Below, piece by piece: positions 5,860 through 11,817 of a DNA stretch of 13,444 nucleotides (within the stretch, counting starts at the first letter, position 1; each line of letters begins with the position of its first letter). Source of the stretch: Bacteroidota bacterium (GTDB lineage Bacteria; Bacteroidota; Bacteroidia; JACCXN01); contig CANHPJ010000019.1 of the NCBI GenBank assembly GCA_947462515.1, forward strand, positions 1 to 13,444, written 5' to 3'. Made by a program: the position numbers and the translations under genes. Below the pieces are notes generated by a model. It was not told the origin of the DNA. It did no database searches and saw only the letters and a program-made list of their open reading frames with translations.

Positions 5860-7704
5860 TCAGTTAGGGTAAATTTCTATGATTTTTGACTTAATTTCGT
5901 CAACTGTAAATGGTAAGCCTTTAATTTTATTCAGCCTGATCGCATCCTTTAAATATTTGGAACGAATAAGTATTACAAGTTGACCATCATTTATTTCAGG
6001 AATTAATACTTTGTCAAAGTTATTCAGAATTTCACCTAAATTTTTTGGAAAAGGGTTCAGATAGCGCAAATGAGCATGAGAAACTTCATAGCCCTCGCTA
6101 ATGAGACTTTTAACAGCAGTTTTTATAGCTCCGTAGGGAGATCCCCATCCAAGAACGAGTACTTTTCCCTTATCTTTTCCGGAATCAATAGCTTGAAGAG
6201 GGATGTAGTCAGCCACTTTTTGTGTTTTTTCAGCTCTTAATTTAACCATGAATTCATGATTGTCCGGATCATAAGATATGTTTCCAGTTTCGTGTTCTTT
6301 TTCGATGCCCCCTATTCTGTGCTCAAGACCTTTTATTCCGGGGATAGCCCATTTTCGAGAAAGTTTTTCATCTCTTTTATATGGTAAAAATTTTTCTTTG
6401 TTTTCTGAAGTATATTCTTTGGCAAAAACAGGTTTAATTTCTTTAAGGTCGCTGGATTTCGGAAACTTCCATGGTTCTGCGCCATTTGCAATAAACCCGT
6501 CCGAAAGGAAAATAACAGGAGTCATGTGTTCAACGGCGATTCTTGTTGCTTCAAAAACTGCATCAAAACAATCTGTAGGAGTGCTAGCGGCAATTACAGG
6601 AATTGAAGCTTCTCCGTTTCTTCCGTATAAAGCTTGCATTAAGTCAGCCTGTTCGGTTTTTGTCGGTAGGCCTGTTGATGGTCCTCCTCGTTGCACATTC
6701 ACTATTACTAATGGAAGTTCTAGCATAAATGCCAAGCCTATTGCTTCTCCCTTAAGAGCGATTCCTGGGCCTGAAGAAGCAGTGACACCTAAGCTGCCTC
6801 CAAAACTTGCACCAATGGAAGCGCAAATAGCTGCTATTTCATCTTCTGCTTGAAACGTTTTTACCCCATGGTTTTTATATTTTGATAATTCATGCAGGAT
6901 GTCAGAAGCAGGAGTGATAGGGTAGGTTCCATAAAACAAAGTTAATCCCGATTTTTGAGCAGCCGCTATTAGGCCAAGGGCGGTCGCCTGGTTGCCCATT
7001 ATACTTCTATAAGTTCCTTTTTCCAGTTTCGCGGGCTTTACTTCAATTGTTGCCGTTGATTCGCAGGTCTCACCGAAGTTAAACCCAGCCTGCAGGACTT
7101 TAATATTTGCATCAATTAAATCTTGTCTTTTCTTAAATTTTGCTTTTAAGAAATCGATTGTGTTGTCTAGATTTCTATTGTATAGCCAGTATATATAACC
7201 CAAAATAAACATGTTTTTGGATCTATCCATATCTTTGGTTCCCAAGCCTGAATCTTTAAGGCATTCCCTAGTAAGTTTTGTAAGGTCTATTAAGGTTACT
7301 TTAAAGTTATCTAAAGATTCGTTTTCTAATGGATTTATGCCATCCGGATAGTTGGCCAGACGAAGATTTTTGGAGTCGAAGCCGTCTGTATTTGCTATTA
7401 TGGTGCCTCCTTTTTTCAGTTGTTTTAGGTTTGCTTTTAGGGCGGCAGCATTCATGACAACCAGCACATCGCAAGAGTCTCCGGGGGTGAATAGCTCGAT
7501 ACTTCCAAAGTGAAGTTGAAATCCCGATACTCCTGCTAGGGTTCCTTGTGGAGCCCTTATTTCGGCAGGGAAATTAGGGAAAGTGCTTATGTCATTTCCT
7601 AAAAGAGCAGCCGTGTTAGTAAATTGCGATCCGGTAAGCTGTATTCCATCGCCTGAATCTCCCGCAAATAATATGGTTACTTCTTCTTTTATGTTTGAAT
7701 TCAT
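5860..7704 (-). CDS. korA: 2-oxoacid:ferredoxin oxidoreductase, fused gamma-alpha subunit (probably 2-oxoglutarate)
   Basis: This 614-residue protein fuses two OFOR domains. Residues 1 to about 210 are the gamma domain (FAGDSGDGIQLTGSQF, then FPNFPAEIRAPQGT). Residues from about 233 are the alpha or PYR domain, with GNQATALGLIAAA, YPITPAS (261-267, the domain hallmark), FQAEDEIAAICASIGASFGG and the GPGIALKGE and QRGGPSTGLPTKTEQ loops. The last 110 residues form a transketolase C-terminal-like domain. It completes the ThDP site with KorB in the cytosol and so couples 2-oxoacid decarboxylation to ferredoxin. An exact TAnnTTTG match on its strand at 7707-7714 is too close to the ATG to drive it, so the real promoter is unclear. 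It may be read from the upstream nfu gene 160 bases away. Length and domain order are normal for Bacteroidota. Confidence 0.94.
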   Translation of the reverse strand: MNSNIKEEVTILFAGDSGDGIQLTGSQFTNTAALLGNDISTFPNFPAEIRAPQGTLAGVSGFQLHFGSIELFTPGDSCDVLVVMNAAALKANLKQLKKGGTIIANTDGFDSKNLRLANYPDGINPLENESLDNFKVTLIDLTKLTRECLKDSGLGTKDMDRSKNMFILGYIYWLYNRNLDNTIDFLKAKFKKRQDLIDANIKVLQAGFNFGETCESTATIEVKPAKLEKGTYRSIMGNQATALGLIAAAQKSGLTLFYGTYPITPASDILHELSKYKNHGVKTFQAEDEIAAICASIGASFGGSLGVTASSGPGIALKGEAIGLAFMLELPLVIVNVQRGGPSTGLPTKTEQADLMQALYGRNGEASIPVIAASTPTDCFDAVFEATRIAVEHMTPVIFLSDGFIANGAEPWKFPKSSDLKEIKPVFAKEYTSENKEKFLPYKRDEKLSRKWAIPGIKGLEHRIGGIEKEHETGNISYDPDNHEFMVKLRAEKTQKVADYIPLQAIDSGKDKGKVLVLGWGSPYGAIKTAVKSLISEGYEVSHAHLRYLNPFPKNLGEILNNFDKVLIPEINDGQLVILIRSKYLKDAIRLNKIKGLPFTVDEIKSKIIEIYPN

Positions 7705-7762
7705 TTCAAAAGTAATGATGTAGAGTTAATTATTATGATTAATACATAAACAGGCAGAAATA

Positions 7763-7791
7763 AATACTTATTCCTACTTTGTTTAAGTATT
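7763..7791. repeat. Inverted repeat between nfu and korA
   Basis: AATACTTA (7763-7770) and TAAGTATT (7784-7791) form an 8-bp stem with a 13-base loop. The stem is AT-rich and is followed on the nfu transcript only by a broken T run, so a terminator role is weak. Confidence 0.35.
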
Positions 7792-7864
7792 AGTTTTTGG
7801 GTATTTTACATTTTAATTTAAGTCTTTTTCAGAACGATATCAAATAAAACAAGCATTGCTCCGA

Positions 7865-8116
7865 TTAGTTGTTGATGGCTTCCACAGATTTTATTTGAGG
7901 CACCGCTTTTTTAACCGCATCCTCCACTCCTGATTTTATGGTCATCACACTCATGGAACAAGAGCTGCAGGCACCCAGTAATCTTACCTTTGCAATATAA
8001 TCAGCAGAAACCTCCACAAGGTCAATGTTTCCGCCATCGGCTTCCAGGAAGGGTCTTATTTGATCTAATGCATCTTCTATTCTTTGAAGTAATTCAGGAT
8101 CTTTTATTGTTCCCAT
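7865..8116 (-). CDS. NifU C-terminal-domain Fe-S scaffold/carrier protein
   Basis: This 83-residue protein consists of a single NifU C-terminal domain, without the N-terminal HesB-like half of NfuA. Residues 19-34 (QIRPFLEADGGNIDLV) and 45-60 (RLLGACSSCSMSVMTI) are the family core, with Cys50 and Cys53 forming the CxxC that holds a bridging [4Fe-4S] cluster between two monomers. The family transfers clusters to apo-enzymes in the cytosol. It sits 135 bases downstream of mrp, another cluster carrier, and upstream of korAB, whose beta subunit needs a [4Fe-4S] cluster. It seems to have its own promoter, TACGTTTG at 8134-8141, giving a leader of about 11 bases. I leave the symbol empty because nfuA usually denotes the two-domain protein. 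Confidence 0.92.
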   Translation of the reverse strand: MGTIKDPELLQRIEDALDQIRPFLEADGGNIDLVEVSADYIAKVRLLGACSSCSMSVMTIKSGVEDAVKKAVPQIKSVEAINN

Positions 8117-8133
8117 GTATCTATTGGTATTTA

Positions 8134-8141
8134 CAAACGTA
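8134..8141 (-). promoter_or_regulatory. Candidate promoter (-7 element) for the NifU-domain gene
   Basis: The minus strand reads TACGTTTG, an exact TAnnTTTG match, 18 bases from the start codon at 8116. The predicted leader is about 11 bases, similar to that of mrp. No clear -33 TTG is present. An odd palindrome, GAACATAATGTTC, lies upstream at 8184-8196. Confidence 0.45.
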
Positions 8142-8251
8142 TAAAAGTACGAAACTTTCTACTAATTTAAAATCTAATAATGAGAACATAATGTTCCTTT
8201 TTTTTTAGTCCGTTTTTATTAATTTCTACTTCAAGTAAAATAAATGGTTTT

Positions 8252-9352
8252 TTATATTCTTTCAGTTTCTAAAAGTTTTTTCTTTTCAGTTAAGATATCA
8301 ACTTCCCTGATGAGCTTTTCAGTAATTTCCATGAAAGCTTGGGCTTGCGGAGTGTTATCCTGTAAAACCGCCGGTCTGCCTGCGTCACCTGCCTCGCAGA
8401 TACTTTGAACAAGTGGTATTTGACCCAGAAAAGGTACTTTTAACTTATCGGCTAACTTTGATGCGCCATCTTTCCCGAAAATATAGTATTTGTTATCAGG
8501 TAATTCGGCCGGGGTAAAATATGCCATATTTTCAATGATGCCAATAACAGGAACATTGATTGAGGGCATTTGAAACATGCTAACACCTTTTTGAGCATCC
8601 GCCAGTGCAACATGTTGCGGGGTACTGACAATTACTGTTCCTGTAAGCGGAACTGCCTGAACAAGCGAAAGTTGTATGTCGCCTGTTCCTGGTGGTAAAT
8701 CAATGAGCATATAATCCAGCTCTCCCCAGTTGGCTTCAGTAAATAATTGATTGAGTGCCTTAACAGCCATAGCTCCGCGCCAAACAATGGCTTGCGACAT
8801 ATCTGCAAAGAAACCTATTGATAAAAGCTTTACGCCATAATTAGCTACCGGCTTAATCATGTTTTTCCCCTCACTGTCTTCTACTGAAGGTTTTTCGAAG
8901 GCTACATCAAACATAATTGGTATTGAAGGCCCGTAAATGTCAGCATCAACAAGTCCTACTTTATAACCTTTTAAGGCTAAAGCAACTGCTAGGTTTGATG
9001 ATACCGTCGATTTACCAACACCACCCTTGCCGGATGCAACAGCAATTATATGTTTTACCTTAGGCAATACCTTTCTTAGTTCCTGTGGTCTTTGACTTTC
9101 TGCAGGGAGCGCATCAATTGTAATGTTAACATCCAAATTTTGTCCTAGCAACCTACCCAATTGGTGCAGACATGCCTCTTCCATCCTTTTTCTATTATGC
9201 ATAGCCGGATTATTTATCTGAACTTTAAAGCTGATTTTATTTCCTTCAACTTCAATGTCAGATACAAGTCCCAGGGTAACTATATCTTTTTTTAGATTAG
9301 GTTCCATTACGAAACCTAGGGCTTCCAGTATTTTTTCTTTAGTGATCTGCAT
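8252..9352 (-). CDS. mrp: Mrp/ApbC-family Fe-S cluster carrier ATPase with N-terminal DUF59 domain
   Basis: I choose the start at 9352 (366 residues, MQITKEKILEALGFV). An in-frame ATG at 9445 would add 31 hydrophobic residues, but a promoter at 9371-9403 lies between the two and the family begins at the later Met. Residues 1-80 are a MIP18/DUF59 domain. The P-loop ATPase follows with deviant Walker A GKGGVGKST (108-116), VDADIYGPSIP (135-145), and LIDLPPGTGDIQLSL (216-230). Family members bind and transfer [4Fe-4S] clusters in the cytosol. Oddly, the CxxC that normally follows ENMxxF is absent: the segment reads ENMAYFTPAELPDNKYYIFG (274-293), and only Cys61 and Cys319 occur in the whole protein. 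It leads a minus-strand run with the NifU-domain gene and korAB. Confidence 0.93.
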   Translation of the reverse strand: MQITKEKILEALGFVMEPNLKKDIVTLGLVSDIEVEGNKISFKVQINNPAMHNRKRMEEACLHQLGRLLGQNLDVNITIDALPAESQRPQELRKVLPKVKHIIAVASGKGGVGKSTVSSNLAVALALKGYKVGLVDADIYGPSIPIMFDVAFEKPSVEDSEGKNMIKPVANYGVKLLSIGFFADMSQAIVWRGAMAVKALNQLFTEANWGELDYMLIDLPPGTGDIQLSLVQAVPLTGTVIVSTPQHVALADAQKGVSMFQMPSINVPVIGIIENMAYFTPAELPDNKYYIFGKDGASKLADKLKVPFLGQIPLVQSICEAGDAGRPAVLQDNTPQAQAFMEITEKLIREVDILTEKKKLLETERI

Positions 9353-9370
9353 TTTGGATAAGATTAGATA

Positions 9371-9403
9371 CAAATATAACAAACAAAAAAATATTGGTTC
9401 AAA
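9371..9403 (-). promoter_or_regulatory. Promoter of mrp
   Basis: On the minus strand the -33 element TTTG (9400-9403) and the -7 element TATATTTG (9371-9378) are separated by 21 bases, a good match to the Bacteroidota promoter. Transcription would begin near 9364, giving a leader of about 12 bases to the 9352 start codon. This argues against the 9445 start. Confidence 0.65.
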
Positions 9404-9428
9404 TATTAATGCTTTTACCATGTTAAAC

Positions 9429-9460
9429 TTTTGAAATAAGGTCATAATCTTATTTCAAAA
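9429..9460. promoter_or_regulatory. 12-bp inverted repeat between mrp and recX promoters (possible operator)
   Basis: TTTTGAAATAAG (9429-9440) and CTTATTTCAAAA (9449-9460) are perfectly complementary with an 8-base spacer, GTCATAAT. The right arm overlaps the likely -33 element of recX, and the left arm ends 26 bases upstream of the mrp -33 element. There is no T-tract to make it a terminator. A dimeric regulator site is an inference. Confidence 0.5.
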
Positions 9461-9484
9461 AAGTATAAAATCGGTTTATCTTTG
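9453..9484 (+). promoter_or_regulatory. Candidate promoter of recX-prfB-arsC run
   Basis: The -7 element TATCTTTG (9477-9484) matches TAnnTTTG exactly, and TTTC (9453-9456), one base off TTTG, lies 20 bases upstream. Transcription would start near 9491, leaving a leader of about 77 bases before the recX ATG. Confidence 0.5.
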
Positions 9485-9567
9485 TTTTATTGATTGAACG
9501 CATTGTTTAAGAATAATTTATGGCTACTCTGTTTTTAATGTTAGCTGTGTTTTTAAAGTGAATAAAT

Positions 9568-10044
9568 ATGGATAATGAAGAAATTGAAGTTAGAGTTGGA
9601 TTGCAGGTGAAAATGCATTTAAAGATGCAGCATTTTTGCGCCATTCAGGAGAGAAGCCATCATGAAGTTCGCAATAAGATTTTACAAATGGGAATGTTTG
9701 AGCAGGAGGCAGAAGGTATAATTACAAAATTAATAGAGGATGATTTTCTCAACGAGCAGCGATTTGCAAAAGCATTTGCGGGAGGTAAATTTAGAATCAA
9801 AAAATGGGGAAGAATAAAGATCAAAGCAGAATTAAAAGCACATCGCGTTTCGGATTATTGCATAAAAATTGCATTAAGTGATTTGGAAATGACCATGTAT
9901 TTGAAAACCCTTAAAGAGGTGCTTGAAAAAAAAGCAAAAGATGTCAAAGCCAAAAGTGAGAGGGAGAGAAATTTTAAGTTGGCTCAATATGCTATTTCCA
10001 GAGGTTTTGAATCAGATTTGATATGGGATATTTTAGGTACATAA
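9568..10044 (+). CDS. recX: Regulatory protein RecX
   Basis: This 158-residue protein matches RecX in length and pattern of three-helix repeats. Residues 23-42 (CAIQERSHHEVRNKILQMGM) correspond to the family's R-x-H/S-x-x-E-L-R-x-K-L first repeat. Residues 55-80 (LIEDDFLNEQRFAKAFAGGKFRIKKWG) correspond to the conserved L-x-D-x-x-F/A-x-x-F segment, and residues 84-102 (IKAELKAHRVSDYCIKIAL) to the next helix pair. The C-terminal RGFESDLIWDIL is also typical. RecX binds and caps RecA filaments, limiting recombination and the SOS response. recA is not here, which is common. It heads a plus-strand run with prfB 79 bases downstream. No SD precedes the ATG. Confidence 0.85.
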   Translation: MDNEEIEVRVGLQVKMHLKMQHFCAIQERSHHEVRNKILQMGMFEQEAEGIITKLIEDDFLNEQRFAKAFAGGKFRIKKWGRIKIKAELKAHRVSDYCIKIALSDLEMTMYLKTLKEVLEKKAKDVKAKSERERNFKLAQYAISRGFESDLIWDILGT

Positions 10045-10123
10045 GCCAAAAACATATACTTGTAAACTGTTTCACAAAATAAAATAATTGTAAATTGCAT
10101 TAAATTAATAAATCTAATTATAT

Positions 10124-11219
10124 ATGATATCAGTAGATCACTTACGTGATGTGAAAGACCGCCTGGATGCGTTGAGGAGGCATCTTTGACGTTGACCGGA
10201 AGATAAGAGAAATAGAGGATGATGAGCACCTCACCCTGGCTCCCGATTTTTGGGGTGATCCTAAAAAAGCAGAAAGACTGCTGAAAGAAATTAACCTTAA
10301 AAAAATGTGGGTGAATAGTTTTCAAAAAGTTTTTTCCGGCTTTGAGGATCTTAACGTTTTATATGAATTTTTTAAAGAAGGCGATGCCACGGATGAAGAT
10401 GTAGACAAGCACTATCAAAATACTATAAAGCTGCTTGAAGACCTCGAGTTTAAAAATATGCTTGGAGCAGAGGAAGATAAGCTTGGCGCTATTTTAGAGA
10501 TTAATTCGGGGGCAGGGGGCACAGAGAGTCAGGATTGGGCAGAAATGCTTTTAAGAATGTATAATATGTGGGCTACCCAGCATGGCTGCAAGATAACACA
10601 GATCGATTATCAGGAAGGCGATGGAGCCGGCATAAAGTCTGCAACTATAGAGGTTGAAGGAGATTTTGCATATGGATACCTAAAGGGTGAAAATGGGGTT
10701 CATCGATTGGTAAGGATATCGCCTTTTGATGCCAATGCAAAAAGGCATACTTCTTTTGCATCAGTGTATGTATATCCAATAATAGACGAGACTATTGAAA
10801 TTGCAATAAATCCGGCAGAGATAGAATGGGATACGTTCCGAGCAGGTGGTGCCGGAGGGCAGAATGTAAATAAAGTAGAAACGGCTGTAAGGCTTCATCA
10901 TAAGCCATCGGGTATTATCATAAAAAATCAAGAATCCAGATCGCAGCTACAAAATAAAGAAAAAGCCTTGCAGATGCTTAAGTCTCAGTTGTATGAGATA
11001 GAGATTAGAAAGAGGAATGAGGCCATAGCAGAAATTGAGGCAGGCAAGAAAAAAATAGAGTGGGGATCTCAAATCAGGAATTATGTTTTTCATCCCTATA
11101 AATTAGTCAAGGATTTAAGAACAGGCTATGAGACTTCTAATGTGCAGGCGGTAATGGATGGAGAAATAGATGATTTTATAAAGTCTTATCTTATGGAATA
11201 CAGCAACAATAAAAATTGA
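10124..11219 (+). CDS. prfB: Peptide chain release factor 2, via +1 programmed frameshift
   Basis: RF2 reads UGA and UAA stops and triggers peptide release. The gene begins at the ATG at 10124 and reaches an in-frame TGA at 10187 after 21 codons. A +1 slip on CTT (10184-10186) continues from GAC at 10188 into a 343-codon frame, giving 364 residues in all, the normal RF2 length. A simple ORF from 10305 would lose the first 60 residues. The RF2 stop-reading tripeptide SPF is at about 199-201 and the catalytic GGQ at about 244-246 (RAGGAGGQNVNKVE). The slip site has an upstream AGGAGG. RF2 abundance is thus self-regulated: low RF2 lets the ribosome stall at TGA and shift. It lies between recX and an ArsC-like gene 24 bases downstream. 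Confidence 0.97.
10175..10190 (+). promoter_or_regulatory. prfB programmed +1 frameshift site
   Basis: AGGAGG (10175-10180), a perfect anti-Shine-Dalgarno complement, is followed by CAT, then CTT TGA C (10184-10190). This is the classic RF2 recoding signal: SD-like sequence, a three-base spacer, slippery CUU, weak UGA-C stop. Reading switches from frame 10124 to frame 10188. Confidence 0.95.
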
Positions 11220-11243
11220 TTTAAAATATAGTTTAAAGGAAAA

Positions 11244-11585
11244 ATGTATACAGTCTACCATAATCCAAGATGCACAAAAAGCAGAGAAGCTTTGGCGCTA
11301 CTTCAAGAAAAAGGATGTCAGTTTGAGGTAATAGAATATTTGAAAATAACACCTAAAGCCGATGAATTAAAGTTGGTGTTGATGAAGTTGAACATGAAGC
11401 CTGAACAGATAGTTCGAAAAGGGGAGCAAATATTCAAGCAAAAATTAAAAGGCCTGAAATTAAGTGATGATGAGTGGATTAAAGTGCTTGTAGAGCATCC
11501 TATATTGATTGAGAGACCAATAGTGATAAAAGGAAACAGGGCCGTTATTGCACGGCCTTGCTCAAATATTGAATTACTAGCTTGA
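11244..11585 (+). CDS. ArsC/Spx-family thioredoxin-fold reductase (arsenate reductase-like)
   Basis: This 113-residue protein has the glutaredoxin-type ArsC fold. HNPRCTKSREALALL (6-20) places the catalytic Cys10 as in E. coli ArsC (HNPACGTSR), and HPILIERPIVI (85-95) plus the late ARP supply the conserved Arg residues. A further family Arg is in IVRKGEQIF. The family reduces arsenate to arsenite with glutathione/glutaredoxin, or in other members acts as a Spx-like regulator. No arsR, acr3 or arsB gene is nearby, and the gene sits 24 bases after prfB in what looks like the same transcript, so a general redox role is as likely as arsenic resistance. An AAAGGA sequence lies before the ATG. Its stop is 2 bases from the end of the convergent 49-residue ORF. 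Confidence 0.88.
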   Translation: MYTVYHNPRCTKSREALALLQEKGCQFEVIEYLKITPKADELKLVLMKLNMKPEQIVRKGEQIFKQKLKGLKLSDDEWIKVLVEHPILIERPIVIKGNRAVIARPCSNIELLA

Positions 11586-11587
11586 AA

Positions 11588-11737
11588 TTAATTCTCTTCA
11601 GTTTCTTCGAAATACTGAGGGTTTACTTTTTCCATAATAACTAGGAAAATCCAGTATGGAATAAGTGTTGACAAAAATAATAACGTAAAGAATATAGTGC
11701 AGATGATAAGAACAAAAGCTAAGAAACCTAGAAACAT
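11588..11737 (-). CDS. Small membrane protein of 49 residues, unknown function
   Basis: Translating the minus strand from the ATG at 11735-11737 gives 49 residues. Residues 1-34 are almost wholly hydrophobic (MFLGFLAFVLIICTIFFTLL and on to IPYWIFLVI), long enough for one bent or two short membrane helices broken near Pro27. The tail EKVNPQYFEETEEN is polar and acidic. The composition is that of a genuine inner-membrane microprotein rather than a shadow frame, and no other gene covers the stretch. It converges with the arsC-like gene (stops 2 bases apart) and diverges from fumC. I see no exact TAnnTTTG upstream, only one-mismatch forms (AACTTTTG, TTATTTTG). I do not recognise the family. Confidence 0.6.
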   Translation of the reverse strand: MFLGFLAFVLIICTIFFTLLFLSTLIPYWIFLVIMEKVNPQYFEETEEN

Positions 11738-11817
11738 AAATCAAAAGTTTTAAATTAGTGCTTAAATTTAATTAAATATTGTCAATTAAAAATAATTTAG
11801 TTCAAAATAAAATAATT

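Noticed and set aside
6278..6853. Plus-strand 191-codon open frame
   Set aside because: It is antisense to the highly conserved alpha domain of korA; a long shadow frame there is expected by chance from the opposite-strand codon pattern.
7707..7714. Exact TAnnTTTG match (TACTTTTG on the minus strand) before korA
   Set aside because: It lies only 2 bases from the korA ATG, so transcription would begin inside the coding region. Not usable unless the start is wrong, which the intact gamma-domain N-terminus argues against.
8184..8196. Odd palindrome GAACATAATGTTC followed by T8 on the plus strand
   Set aside because: The foldable stem is only about 4-5 bp and no plus-strand gene ends here, so it is not a terminator. 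As an operator for the NifU-domain gene it has no support beyond symmetry.
10045..10123. Separate promoter for prfB
   Set aside because: No TAnnTTTG is found in the 79-base gap; expression from the recX promoter is the simpler reading.
11244..11585. Calling an arsenic-resistance operon
   Set aside because: Only the reductase-like gene is present; no arsR, acr3/arsB or arsenic-responsive neighbours. Its placement after prfB points to a housekeeping gene.
11779..11817. FumC extension from a TTG start
   Set aside because: The added residues have no family counterpart and the DNA is promoter-like AT-rich leader; ATG starts lie at 11818 and 11845.
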